Assembly: GCF_022385335.1 (NCBI RefSeq)
Contig: NZ_CP092431.1
Span: 9,052,001-9,116,000, forward strand
DNA length: 64,000 nt
Direction: 5' to 3'
DNA from: Streptomyces deccanensis
GTDB lineage: Bacteria; Actinomycetota; Actinomycetes; Streptomycetales; Streptomycetaceae
Position numbers and translations under genes: made by a program. Below are positions 1 through 8,515 of the stretch, one piece after another. Each line of letters begins with the position of its first letter. The first letter of the stretch is position 1. The notes under the pieces were generated by a model that was given only the letters and a program-made list of their open reading frames with translations, did no database searches and was not told the DNA's origin.

Positions 1-1920
1 CTCGTCCTTGGAGAGGCGGAAGTACTCGCCGTCGTGCCGGATGACCGTGGAGTCGATGACCGAGTAGCCGCGGTCGATCCAGACCTTGGGCTCGCTGAAG
101 GTGTAGAAGTCGCGGGTCGTCGCGTACATCATGCGGTTGTACGTGTCGCCGGAGTGGGCCTCGTTGTCGTACAGCTTCGACGCCCAGAACACGACGTACT
201 CGCCGCGCTCGTCGTCGTAGTACGCCTCGGGGGCCCAGGTGTTGCCGGCCGAGTCGGGGGAGACCTTCACCAGGCGCTGGTTGGTCCAGTTCACCAGGTC
301 GGTCGACTCCCAGACCATGATGGACTTGCTGCCGGTGCGCTGCGAGGCGTCCCAGTCGCCGTTGCCGTAGATCTTGAGGTCCGTGGCGATCTGGTAGAAT
401 TTGTCGCCCTCGGGGGAGCGGATGATGAACGGGTCGCGCAGACCCTTCTCACCGAGCGTGGACGTCAGGACGGGCTTGCCGTCGTTCAACTCCCGCCACT
501 TCAGCGGGTCGTTGCCCTTGCTGAGGGCCGCGTAGAGCTGCTCGCCGTCCGAGGTGCCCTCGCCGGTGAAGTAGCTGAACATGTAGCCCTTGAGGGCTTC
601 CTTCTTCGGCAGCTCCGGCACCTTCGCGGTGAAGACGCGGGTTCTCTTCGCGTCGCCCTTGGAGACGGTCGCGGTCAGCTCGACGGTGGTGGCGCCGTCA
701 CCGTGCGCGGGACGCTTCACCACACCGTCGTCGGAGACGACGTCCGCGTTCGCGGAGGACCAGGCGACCTTCGTGGCGAAGTCGCCGGACGTCGGGAGCG
801 TCAGGTTGCCCCGTGCGTCGTCGAGGTTGTGCACGGTCAGTGCCTCGGTGGCCTGGTCGACGGCGGTCGTGTCGTCGAAGGCGGGCAGGACCGTGACCTC
901 GAAGGTCTTGGTGGCGCTCGCGGGGCCCTTCTTCAGGGTCGCCGTCAGCGTGGCGTGGCCGTCGGGCTGGCCGGCGGCGGGGCGGGTCACCGCGCCGGAG
1001 TTCGAGACCACGTCCGTGTTGTCGCTCGCCCAGGTGATGGTCGAGCCGCCGGCCGTGCCGGTCTTCGGCAGGTCCAGGTCGGCGGTCACCGCGCTGGTGT
1101 CGCCCAGGGTGAGGGCGGCCTTGTCGGCGGCGACGCCCTCCGCGGCGATGGGGAGCGAGAGCTGCTCGACCTCGGAGCCGGCGAGGGCACGGTTGTAGAC
1201 CCGGAAGTCACGGATCTTGCCCTTGAAGAGCTTGTCGCTGGTGTAGACCGACTTGCCTATGTAGTTGGCGGTCGTGGTGCCCGAGCCGATGGACCCCGGG
1301 GTGGTGGTGACCGAGGTGTTGCGGCCGACCTCCACGCCGTCCTCGTACAGCACGCCCGTGGTGCCGGTCTGGGTGTAGGTGAGCTGCTTCCACACCGAAC
1401 GGGTCAGGTTGTGCGAGTCGGAGGGCCGGGTGTTCTGCTCGGTCGACCAGTTGCCCGACGCGATCGCGGTGCGCAGGGAGTTGCCGGTGGCGAAGAGGTA
1501 GCCGTTGCCCGCGCCGTTGGTGGTGTTGCCGAAGCCGTAGATGAAGTACGGCCCGGTCTGCGACTCGTCCATCAGTACGTCCATGGAGACGCTGATCGAG
1601 TCCATGCCCTTCATGACGTCGTTCGGCACCTTGACGTAGGTGTCCGAGCCGTTGAAGGCGAGGCCCTGTCCGTTGCCCGTCCAGCCGGCGGTGCCGTTCA
1701 CCGTGCCGTCGCGGCCGTTGCCGGAGGCGTCGGTGACGGTGGTGCCGGAGGTGGCGTCGAGCTTGTACCAGAGGGCCAGGCCGTCGGTGAGGTCGGCGTC
1801 GTCCGCGGCGGCCGGAGCGGCGGGGCCGGCGAGGCCCAGAAGCAGTGACGCGGCGGTCAGTCCGGCGAGCGGACCCGCCCAGCGTCTCGCGCGGCCGCGC
1901 AGACGTGCGATGTACGTCAT
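1..1920 (-). CDS. Secreted LamG-Ig-GH43-type glycoside hydrolase (3' end outside window)
   Basis: The reading frame is open from an ATG at 1920 to the window edge, giving 640 codons with no stop. Residues 1 to about 38 look like a secretion signal: an Arg-rich start, an Ala/Leu core and an AAA-D cleavage region. Residues about 40-215 read as a LamG/concanavalin-like domain (LALWYKLD near its start). Two atrophied bacterial Ig-like repeats follow (about 220-385), then a five-bladed-propeller hydrolase region of GH43 type containing LRDPFII and TWAPEAYY. By family it should act outside the cell on arabinan- or galactan-type plant polysaccharide, but the substrate cannot be read. The C-terminal part, including some catalytic acids, lies beyond the window. 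Confidence 0.82.
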   Translation of the reverse strand, partial: MTYIARLRGRARRWAGPLAGLTAASLLLGLAGPAAPAAADDADLTDGLALWYKLDATSGTTVTDASGNGRDGTVNGTAGWTGNGQGLAFNGSDTYVKVPNDVMKGMDSISVSMDVLMDESQTGPYFIYGFGNTTNGAGNGYLFATGNSLRTAIASGNWSTEQNTRPSDSHNLTRSVWKQLTYTQTGTTGVLYEDGVEVGRNTSVTTTPGSIGSGTTTANYIGKSVYTSDKLFKGKIRDFRVYNRALAGSEVEQLSLPIAAEGVAADKAALTLGDTSAVTADLDLPKTGTAGGSTITWASDNTDVVSNSGAVTRPAAGQPDGHATLTATLKKGPASATKTFEVTVLPAFDDTTAVDQATEALTVHNLDDARGNLTLPTSGDFATKVAWSSANADVVSDDGVVKRPAHGDGATTVELTATVSKGDAKRTRVFTAKVPELPKKEALKGYMFSYFTGEGTSDGEQLYAALSKGNDPLKWRELNDGKPVLTSTLGEKGLRDPFIIRSPEGDKFYQIATDLKIYGNGDWDASQRTGSKSIMVWESTDLVNWTNQRLVKVSPDSAGNTWAPEAYYDDERGEYVVFWASKLYDNEAHSGDTYNRMMYATTRDFYTFSEPKVWIDRGYSVIDSTVIRHDGEYFRLSKDE

Positions 1921-2125
1921 GTGGAATATCCCTGCTGAGAGCACGACAGAGGAAGGGAGGCGAGAAGTGAGGGGAGGACAAGGCGGAACGGGGTCGAGAA
2001 AGGGCGGGAACCCTCGCCCCGGGGTCCCGCTGTTTCGGCCGTGTGACGTCGTGTTGCGAGAGTGTCAATCGGCATGTGGTGAGGCGTCAAGAGGTTTCGA
2101 ACAATGTCCGACAGGCCGAACGAAG

Positions 2126-2155
2126 AGCCCCCGTTCTCCAGGGAGAACGGGGGCT
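2126..2155 (-). terminator. Strong hairpin terminator
   Basis: A perfect 14-bp inverted repeat (arms 2126-2139 and 2142-2155, AGCCCCCGTTCTCC and its complement) sits 14 bases past the stop of the leftward acetyltransferase gene. The tiny spacer means the top pairs open to form the loop. It lacks a U-run, as is usual in Streptomyces. Confidence 0.75.
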
Positions 2156-2168
2156 GAGGTACCGGTGC

Positions 2169-3128
2169 CTACCGGACGGGGCGTATCAATTCCCACGTGT
2201 CGACCGCGAAGTCCCGCTTCATACCGTGCCGTTCGTAGAGGGCGAGGGCTCCGGTGCTGTTGTCGGTGTCGACGCCGAGGCTGACGCGGTCGCGGCCCAG
2301 GGCCGCGTAGTGACCGAAGGTGTGGCGCAGCAGCAGACTGCCGAGCCCGCGGCCGCGGGCCTCGCGCAGGACACCGACGCTGGAGATCCAGGCCGCGGCG
2401 GAACGGTCGTTGCGGGACCGCAGGGCGGCCACGTCACCGAGGCCGTCGACGTGCGCGATCCAGACCAGCGACCAGTCGACGTTCTCGGCGTCGATGTCGT
2501 CCAGCCACTGCTCGTACGTACGCGGCTGGAAGTCGAAGTGGTCGGCGAAGGCCGTCTGCAGCAGGGAGTAGGCCTTCCTGCGGTCCTCCTCGGCGGCACA
2601 GGTGCGCAGGGTGACGCCGGGCGGGAGTGTCGGCAGGGGCTCGGCGGGGGACAGGGGGCGGGTCATGACGTTGTAGCGGCGGACCGTGCGCCAGCCGCGT
2701 CCGCGCAACGCGTCCAGGTCCATCGTGGGCGTGATGTTGAGGTGCATGTGCACCACGGCCCGGTCGGCGCCGTTGGCCGCCGCGCGCTCCGCCGCGCGGG
2801 CCTCCATCAGGTCGAACAGGTGCAGCGCGCCGAGCGGTTGGTCCGGCAGCGCGTAGTGGTCCATGTCGATGCGTTCGCCGCCGGACTCGTCCCACTGCAG
2901 GCCGTACGCCACGAGGCGGTCCCCGTCGAACAGCAGCCAGGAGTCGCGCTCCAGGTCCGCCTCCGGATGCTTCAGATCGGCCTGCACCTCGACGAGTTCG
3001 GTCTCGGCGCGGCCGATCTCCAGCAGGTCGATCTCGTTGAGCAGCGCGCACACGGCCTCCGCGTCGTCGAGCGTCGCCGGACGCACGGTGAGGCCGGGCG
3101 GGAGGGGGGTGGGGTGCGTCGTGGTCAT
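2169..3128 (-). CDS. Tandem GNAT acetyltransferase
   Basis: The product is 319 aa from the ATG at 3128 (MTTTHPTPLPPG). I chose this start because translation further upstream runs through a repeat-like intergenic sequence. Two GNAT folds lie in tandem. The N-terminal half (about 10-155) is degenerate. The C-terminal half (about 170-310) carries the acetyl-CoA loop ARGRGLGSLLL and the following NSTGALALYERHGM segment typical of Gcn5-related enzymes. Such proteins acetylate amines, but the substrate is unknown. The gene stands alone, with a terminator behind it and a dispersed repeat in front. Confidence 0.8.
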   Translation of the reverse strand: MTTTHPTPLPPGLTVRPATLDDAEAVCALLNEIDLLEIGRAETELVEVQADLKHPEADLERDSWLLFDGDRLVAYGLQWDESGGERIDMDHYALPDQPLGALHLFDLMEARAAERAAANGADRAVVHMHLNITPTMDLDALRGRGWRTVRRYNVMTRPLSPAEPLPTLPPGVTLRTCAAEEDRRKAYSLLQTAFADHFDFQPRTYEQWLDDIDAENVDWSLVWIAHVDGLGDVAALRSRNDRSAAAWISSVGVLREARGRGLGSLLLRHTFGHYAALGRDRVSLGVDTDNSTGALALYERHGMKRDFAVDTWELIRPVR

Positions 3129-3247
3129 GGGGCCACTGTCGGGGGGCGGGGGCGGGGGCCGCAACGGGATTTCGGTGGGCCGGGAGCAGCGGGGCGCCCG
3201 GTGGCCTTGGTCGGGCGGGGGTGGGCGCAGGTGCTGAAGGTGGCCGC

Positions 3248-3290
3248 AGGCCCCTTCAGGGGCGCGGGGAACTGCGCGATCAGCCACGTA
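3248..3290 (+). repeat. Dispersed intergenic repeat, copy R1
   Basis: The core AGGGGCGCGGGGAACTGCGC followed by GATCAGCC lies just past the 3' end of apbE. The CCCCTTCAGGGG part can fold as a small hairpin. The same core recurs near 26.1, 28.3, 30.3 and 41.0 kb. It may serve as a terminator for apbE. Confidence 0.75.
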
Positions 3291-3338
3291 CGAGCCGCAG
3301 TCGCCGAACGACCCGCACCCCCGACCCATGAGGCGCCC

Positions 3339-4061
3339 TCACGCCGCCACCGGCAACCCCGGCGTCCGGAAGACCCGTCCGCGGGCGTCGACCGCGAACA
3401 CCTCGCACCCCTCCCGCGACGCGGCCCACTCCACACCCTCCGCCCCCATCGCGAACGCCGCCGTGGCCGTCGCGTCGGCCTCGGTGAGGGACGGGGCCAC
3501 CACCGTGAGGCTGAGCAGACCCGTCGCCGGGCGGCCGGTGCGGCCGTCGAGGATGTGGTCGCCGCGCTCGTAGCGCGCGGACGTGGCGACCGCGCCGTCC
3601 GTGACCGACAGGACCGCGCAGAGCCGGTCGGCCCGCTCCGGGTGCCGCACCCCCACCCGCCACGGCCCACCGGTCGCCGCCACGTCACCACCGGCGTTGA
3701 GGCACAGCCGCTTCGCGCCCAGCCCCGTCAGCAGCTCCGCCGCCCGCTGCACGGCCCACCCCTTCACCATGGCGCAGGGGTCGAGCCCACGCCCCGGCAG
3801 CCGTACGTCGAACGCGCCGCCCGTGGCCACCCGGTACTCCTCGCAGAGGGCCAGCACCTCGGCGAGGTCCCGGCTGATCTCCTCCGGTGCCAGCTCGCCC
3901 CGGTCCAGCCGCGACACCTCGCTGTCCGCGCGGAACGGGCTGAACCGCGCGTCGACCTCGCGCAGCCACGCGAACGCCGGTTCCGCGGCCTCGGCGGTGG
4001 CCTCCTCGTCCTCGATCAGCAGTGAGATCGGGAACCCCATGATGTGCTCGACGCGGCGCAC
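3339..4061 (-). CDS. apbE: FAD:protein FMN transferase (ApbE family)
   Basis: The protein is 240 aa from a GTG at 4061. ApbE enzymes cleave FAD and attach FMN by a phosphoester bond to a Thr or Ser in target flavoproteins. Family motifs are visible: an MVKGWAVQRA-type helix, LNAGGDVAATGG in the nucleotide site and the metal-binding ADATATAAFAMG. The protein is about 100 residues shorter than Gram-negative ApbE and has no evident lipoprotein signal, so it may act in the cytoplasm. It starts 4 bases after the stop of the FMN-binding protein gene, whose two SGAT sites are its obvious substrates. It is the last gene of a three-gene operon. Confidence 0.9.
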   Translation of the reverse strand: MRRVEHIMGFPISLLIEDEEATAEAAEPAFAWLREVDARFSPFRADSEVSRLDRGELAPEEISRDLAEVLALCEEYRVATGGAFDVRLPGRGLDPCAMVKGWAVQRAAELLTGLGAKRLCLNAGGDVAATGGPWRVGVRHPERADRLCAVLSVTDGAVATSARYERGDHILDGRTGRPATGLLSLTVVAPSLTEADATATAAFAMGAEGVEWAASREGCEVFAVDARGRVFRTPGLPVAA

Positions 4062-4065
4062 CGGA

Positions 4066-4785
4066 TCAGGCCTTCGCGTCGATCGCGGCCTGGAGGGACT
4101 CCCGGTAGCCGTCGCTGGTGATGGTGGCGCCGGAGACGGTGTCGATGTCGGCGCTCTGCGCCGTCAGGGTCTCCTTGATCAGCACCGGGACGGCGGCCTC
4201 GGTCTGCGGGTGGTCCGGCTGCTTCAGCATCTCCACGGCCGTGATCTTGTCGCCCTCGAAGGTCACCTGGACCTGGACGTCCCCCTTGGAGGTGCCGACG
4301 GTCGGGCCCGCGACGGTCTGGCTCGCGTTCTCCGCCGCCGAGTCCCCCGAAGCGGTGTCGGAACCGGAGTCGGACGACCCCGCCGCCTTCTCGTTCTCGT
4401 CGATCGCGGCCTGGAGGGACTCCCGGTACGCGTCGCTGGTGATGGTGGCGCCGGAGACGGTGTCGATGTCGGCGCTCTGCGCCGTCAGGGTCTCCTCGAT
4501 CAGTACCGGCACCGCCGCCTCGGTCTGCGGGTGGTCCGGCTGCTGGAGGAACTTCACGGCGGTGATCTTGTCGCCCTGGAAGGTCGCCTGGACCTGGACG
4601 GGGCCCTTCTCGGTGTCGATCGTCGGACCCGTGACCACCGTGGACCCCGACGACGTGGACGCGGAGGCCGACGGGGCGGGCTCGGCGGTCGTCGTCGTGG
4701 ACGTCGTGTCGGTCGAGGGGGCGTAACGCCAGACGGGCACCAGCGCTGCGGCGCTCAGGACCAGGGCGGGTATGGCTCGCTTCAC
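4066..4785 (-). CDS. Membrane-anchored protein with two FMN-binding domains
   Basis: The protein is 239 aa from a GTG at 4785 with GAGGA placed well upstream. Residues 6-20 form a hydrophobic anchor or signal, followed by a Thr/Ser/Pro-rich linker to about residue 48. Two FMN-binding domains (about 50-130 and 155-237) are nearly identical, each ending in DTVSGATITSD. The Thr of SGAT is the residue that receives covalent FMN in this family, so the protein probably carries two flavins on the outer face of the membrane. It sits between the flavocytochrome and apbE genes, matching an electron-carrier role. The two domains are also almost identical in DNA, which indicates a recent duplication or gene conversion. 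Confidence 0.88.
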   Translation of the reverse strand: MKRAIPALVLSAAALVPVWRYAPSTDTTSTTTTAEPAPSASASTSSGSTVVTGPTIDTEKGPVQVQATFQGDKITAVKFLQQPDHPQTEAAVPVLIEETLTAQSADIDTVSGATITSDAYRESLQAAIDENEKAAGSSDSGSDTASGDSAAENASQTVAGPTVGTSKGDVQVQVTFEGDKITAVEMLKQPDHPQTEAAVPVLIKETLTAQSADIDTVSGATITSDGYRESLQAAIDAKA

Positions 4786-4811
4786 AGTCTTGTCCTCGTG
4801 TCCCTGTGTCC

Positions 4812-6155
4812 TCAGCCGGCCAGGCTGAAGCGTTCGAAGTGGATCTGCGGCTTGGGCACGTCCAGCTCGCGCAGGCTGCCCAGGACCGCGTTCATCATCG
4901 GCGGCGGCCCGCACAGGAACACGTCCCGGTCGGCGATGTCCGGCACCATCCGCAGCAGCTCGCGCGGCGCCAGCAGATCGGGGCTGACGGGGCCGGAGAC
5001 CAGGTGCAGCTCGGCGCCCTTGTCGAAGGCGAGCCGCTGCAGCTCGTCGTAGAGGACCGCGTCCTGCTTGGTGGCGACCCGGTAGATGACCACCGCGTGC
5101 CCCTCGATCTCCTCCAGCAGCGCCCGGATCGGGGTGACCCCGACGCCACCGGCGATGAGCACGGACTCCGGCCGGGTGCGGTGCATCGCGGTGAAGGCGC
5201 CGTACGGGCCCTCGGCGAAGACCCGGGTGCCGACCTTGACGTGACGCAGGGCGGCCGAGCCCTCGCCGGCCGCCTTCGCGGTCAGCCGCAGCTGACTGCC
5301 GTCGGGCGCGGCCGACAGCGAGAAGGGGTTGGCCTGCCACCAGCGGTCCCGGGTCAGGAACCGCCACAGGAAGAACTGGCCGGCCCGCGCGGGCATCCGG
5401 TCCAGGTCGCGGCCGGTCATGTAGATCGAGACGACGTTGTCGGCCTCGGGGACGACCGCGGTGACGCGGAGCTGGTGACGCCAGTTGCGCCACAGCGGGA
5501 GCACCAGCCGGCCCATGAACACGGAGGCCAGGGCCACGCCCCACAGCACGTACCAGTACGCCGTCGCGGTCTGCGACGAGGCGAACGACGTGCCCGCCGC
5601 GACCTGGTGCGTGAAGGCCAGCACCACCGCGACGTACGTGTACAGGTGGATGAAGTGCCAGGTCTCGTAGGCCAGTCGGCGGCGGGCGAAGCGGGCCGAG
5701 ACCACACCGATCACGACGATGATGCCGAGCGCGACGATCGAGCGCAGCACGCCCTCGACGGTCTCGGCGAGGTCCACCAGCTGGCTGACCGGGTCCAGGT
5801 CCGAGGACTGCGCGTAGCCGAAGGTGATGAACACCCCGTGCGCGACCAGCAGCCACAGCACCGAGAAGCCGGTCCAGCGATGCCAGGAGGTCAGCCGGTC
5901 CATGCCGATGCGCCGGTCGAACCACGGCAGTCGGGCCACCAGCACCAGCTGGAACGCCATCAGCAGCGCGCCGTACAGACCGGTCAGGCGGCCCAGCACG
6001 ATGAGGGCGTTCGAGGCGAAGCCGGCCTGCACGAAGAAGAAGGTCACCACGGCGACGTTCGCCGCCAGCACCGCGTACAGACCGGTGCGGGCGACCACTT
6101 TGGGACGCGCTCCCGAGCGGCTGACGGCCGCGGGGGGTTGTTGGACAGTGGTCAC
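4812..6155 (-). CDS. Ferric reductase-like membrane flavocytochrome
   Basis: The protein is 447 aa from the GTG at 6155, with AAGGAG nine bases upstream. An N-terminal membrane part (about 20-230) has six or so helices with paired His residues (SWHRW, VAHGV, TWHFIHLY, FTHQV), as in heme-b ferric reductase/NOX domains. The C-terminal part is a ferredoxin reductase-like FAD/NAD(P)H domain with FSLSAAP, EGPYG, AGGVGVTPI and LCGPPPMM. By family it passes electrons from cytosolic NAD(P)H through FAD and heme to the outside. Here the likely acceptor is the two-flavin protein encoded 26 bases downstream. It is the first gene of the operon. Confidence 0.87.
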   Translation of the reverse strand: MTTVQQPPAAVSRSGARPKVVARTGLYAVLAANVAVVTFFFVQAGFASNALIVLGRLTGLYGALLMAFQLVLVARLPWFDRRIGMDRLTSWHRWTGFSVLWLLVAHGVFITFGYAQSSDLDPVSQLVDLAETVEGVLRSIVALGIIVVIGVVSARFARRRLAYETWHFIHLYTYVAVVLAFTHQVAAGTSFASSQTATAYWYVLWGVALASVFMGRLVLPLWRNWRHQLRVTAVVPEADNVVSIYMTGRDLDRMPARAGQFFLWRFLTRDRWWQANPFSLSAAPDGSQLRLTAKAAGEGSAALRHVKVGTRVFAEGPYGAFTAMHRTRPESVLIAGGVGVTPIRALLEEIEGHAVVIYRVATKQDAVLYDELQRLAFDKGAELHLVSGPVSPDLLAPRELLRMVPDIADRDVFLCGPPPMMNAVLGSLRELDVPKPQIHFERFSLAG

Positions 6156-6304
6156 GGGGAGGGCTCCTTGATCGGGTGGGGGATACGAGCTTCTCCGGTG
6201 ACTGCTGTCGTTTTGCTGTCGGACAACTTTCAAGTATTTATCGATCGTGCCCCCGGGCCGTGAGCGGCTATGGCGCACGGCGATCGGTGGCGCAGTATGA
6301 GCAC
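6156..6304. promoter_or_regulatory. Divergent promoter region, flavocytochrome operon / two-component system
   Basis: This 149-base spacer separates two divergent operons. A relatively AT-rich stretch (6211-6244, including CAACTTTCAAGTATTTATCG) is the best place for the promoters. I see no clear inverted repeat. The divergent response regulator is the natural candidate to bind here. Confidence 0.45.
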
Positions 6305-6994
6305 GTGGAAAAAGTGCGACTGCTCGTGGTGGACGACGACCCGCCGATCGCGGACCTGGTGGCGACCGTCGCCCGCTACGAGGGCTGGGACGCCGTCACG
6401 GCACACTCCGGTGAGGAGGCGCTGCGGCAGGCGGCCGAGTTCCGCCCCGACATCGTGGTGCTGGACCTGATGCTGCCCGGCCTGGACGGCTTCGGCGTGC
6501 TCGACCGGCTCCGCCGGTCCGGCACGATGGTGCCCGTGGTGTTCCTGACCGCCCGCGACGGCGTCGCCGACCGGGTCGCCGGCCTCACCCGGGGCGGCGA
6601 CGACTACCTGGTCAAGCCGTTCGCCGTGGAGGAGCTGATGGCCCGCCTGCGCACCGTGCTGCGCCGCAGCGCCGGGCCCGCCTTCCAGCGCTCCGTCCTC
6701 CAGGTCGCCGACCTGTCGATGGACGAGGACACCCGCGAGGTCCGCCGCGGCGACAAGCTGCTCACCCTCACGCCCACCGAGTACGAGGTCCTGCGCTACC
6801 TCATGCGCAAGTCCCCGACCGTCCTCACCAAGGCGCAGATCCTCGACCACGTCTGGGAGTACGGCTTCGGCGGCCGCTCCAACGTCGTCGAACTGGTCGT
6901 CAGCAGGCTGCGCCGCAAGCTCGACGACACCGGTGAACCGCTCATCCACACCGTCCGCGGATTCGGCTACGTCCTGCGGCAGGCCACCGAGTGA
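6305..6994 (+). CDS. OmpR-type response regulator
   Basis: The protein is 229 aa from a GTG at 6305 (VEKVRLLVVDDD). No clear ribosome-binding site precedes it, so a leaderless or upstream in-frame start is possible. The receiver domain has the acidic pair after VVD, the phospho-acceptor D54 in VVLDLMLPG, and a Lys in YLVKPF. The C-terminal winged-helix domain includes LTPTEYEVLRYLM and RGFGYVLR. The gene overlaps the downstream kinase by four bases (GTGA), so the two form a pair. It is divergent from the flavin electron-transfer operon and may control it. Confidence 0.9.
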   Translation: MEKVRLLVVDDDPPIADLVATVARYEGWDAVTAHSGEEALRQAAEFRPDIVVLDLMLPGLDGFGVLDRLRRSGTMVPVVFLTARDGVADRVAGLTRGGDDYLVKPFAVEELMARLRTVLRRSAGPAFQRSVLQVADLSMDEDTREVRRGDKLLTLTPTEYEVLRYLMRKSPTVLTKAQILDHVWEYGFGGRSNVVELVVSRLRRKLDDTGEPLIHTVRGFGYVLRQATE

Positions 6995-8442
6995 TCGCCC
7001 GCCTCAAGCAGAGCTATCGCGGTATGCGCCTCGGCACCCGGCTGGCCCTCGGCCTCGGTGCCCTGGCGCTCGTCGTGTTCGCCGTCGTCGGCAGCGCGCT
7101 GACCATGTACATGCGCGACTATCTGTCCGCGCAGCTCAACGAACAGCTCAAGATCGCCCAGATCGCCCAGTCCAAGAGCATCGCCGACTACGGCACGCTC
7201 AAGGGGAAGAAGTACTACCGCTGGTACTACGCGGTGTACGACACCTCGGCCGGGACCCCGGTCCTGCGTAAGCCCGAGGACCCCGGTGACCTGCCCGAGG
7301 ACATCGACGACTTCACCCTCGTGGCCAAGGCGCTGACCGTCGAGGGCACGGAGGTCACCCGCACCGAGCACCTCAAGGGACAGGGCCAGTACCGGCTGCG
7401 GGCCTGCGAGGTGGAGCCCGGGGTGATCCTGGTCAGCGCCGCGCCGATGGACGACATCGAGGACACGGTCGGCCAGCTGATCACGATCCAGGTCGTCACC
7501 TTCGTCCTCGCCCTGATGGCGCTCGTCGTCTTCGGCCGGGCCATGCTGCGACGCGGCCTGAAACCGCTGAGCGACATGGCGCGCACCGCCCGCGGCATCA
7601 CCTCGCACGATCTGACGGACTCGGCGCGGCTGCCGGTGCGCCACGACAACCGCGACGGAGGGTTCGAGGTCGAGGAGCTGCGCACCGCCTTCAACACGAT
7701 GCTGGAGCACATCGACGACGCGCTCGCCGTCCGCACCGAGGCGGAGCAGCGCCTGCGCCGCTTCGTCGCCGACGCCTCCCACGAACTGCGCACCCCGCTG
7801 ATGTCGGTGCGCGGCTACGCCGACCTCTTCCAGTACGCCGCCGCGCACAGCCCCGAGGAACGCGACAAGCACCTGGCCCGGTTGCGCGCCGAGGCGGCCC
7901 GGATGGGTGTCCTCCTCGACGACCTGCTGATGCTGGCCCGCCTCGACGCGGCGGACGTGGACGCACCGCTGCGGCTGGAGGAGGCCGACCTGGTGGAGCT
8001 GGCGCGGCAGGCGGCGGACGGCTTCCGGGCCGGCCATCCCGACCGTCCGCTGACCGTGACGACCGGCTCCGGCCCGGTCCGGCTGCGTCTGGACCCCCTG
8101 CGCCTCCGACAGGTCCTGGACAACCTCCTCACCAACGCGGCCGTGCACACCCCGCCCGGTACGAAGGTCGCCCTGGAGGTCGTCGCGGAGTCCGGCACGG
8201 CCGAGGTGCGGATCACCGACTCGGGGCCCGGGATCCCGGCCGACGACCAGGAACGGGTCTTCGACCGCTTCTACCGCGTCGACAAGGCCCGCAGCCGCGA
8301 CCGGGGCGGCAGCGGCCTGGGCCTGGCCGTGGCCCACTCCCTGGTCCGCGCCCACGGCGGCACCATCACCCTGACCAGCAGGCCGGGCACCACCACCTTC
8401 ACGGTCCACCTGCCCCTGACGGGCTCGGGCCCCGGGGCCTAG
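6991..8442 (+). CDS. Sensor histidine kinase (HAMP/HisKA type)
   Basis: The protein is 483 aa from a GTG overlapping the response regulator stop. Transmembrane helices lie at about 17-40 and 160-182 and bracket an extracellular sensor of about 120 residues. A HAMP linker follows, then the H-box DASHELRTPLMSVRGY with the phospho-His, and an HATPase domain with DNLLTNAAVHT, DSGPGIP and GGSGLGLAV. All catalytic boxes are intact. The stimulus is unknown. The genetic pairing with the OmpR-type regulator is unambiguous. Confidence 0.92.
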   Translation: MIARLKQSYRGMRLGTRLALGLGALALVVFAVVGSALTMYMRDYLSAQLNEQLKIAQIAQSKSIADYGTLKGKKYYRWYYAVYDTSAGTPVLRKPEDPGDLPEDIDDFTLVAKALTVEGTEVTRTEHLKGQGQYRLRACEVEPGVILVSAAPMDDIEDTVGQLITIQVVTFVLALMALVVFGRAMLRRGLKPLSDMARTARGITSHDLTDSARLPVRHDNRDGGFEVEELRTAFNTMLEHIDDALAVRTEAEQRLRRFVADASHELRTPLMSVRGYADLFQYAAAHSPEERDKHLARLRAEAARMGVLLDDLLMLARLDAADVDAPLRLEEADLVELARQAADGFRAGHPDRPLTVTTGSGPVRLRLDPLRLRQVLDNLLTNAAVHTPPGTKVALEVVAESGTAEVRITDSGPGIPADDQERVFDRFYRVDKARSRDRGGSGLGLAVAHSLVRAHGGTITLTSRPGTTTFTVHLPLTGSGPGA

Positions 8443-8515
8443 TACTCCGGAGCCCGCCCCCCACCACATCCGTACCCACCGCGCCCACCGCACCAGGTCG
8501 CCTAATCTGGCCCGC

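Noticed and set aside
590..4025. Long plus-strand ORFs over the GH43, GNAT and apbE genes
   Set aside because: They are typical high-GC antisense shadows, rich in Val/Gly/Arg, and lie opposite genes with clear domains.
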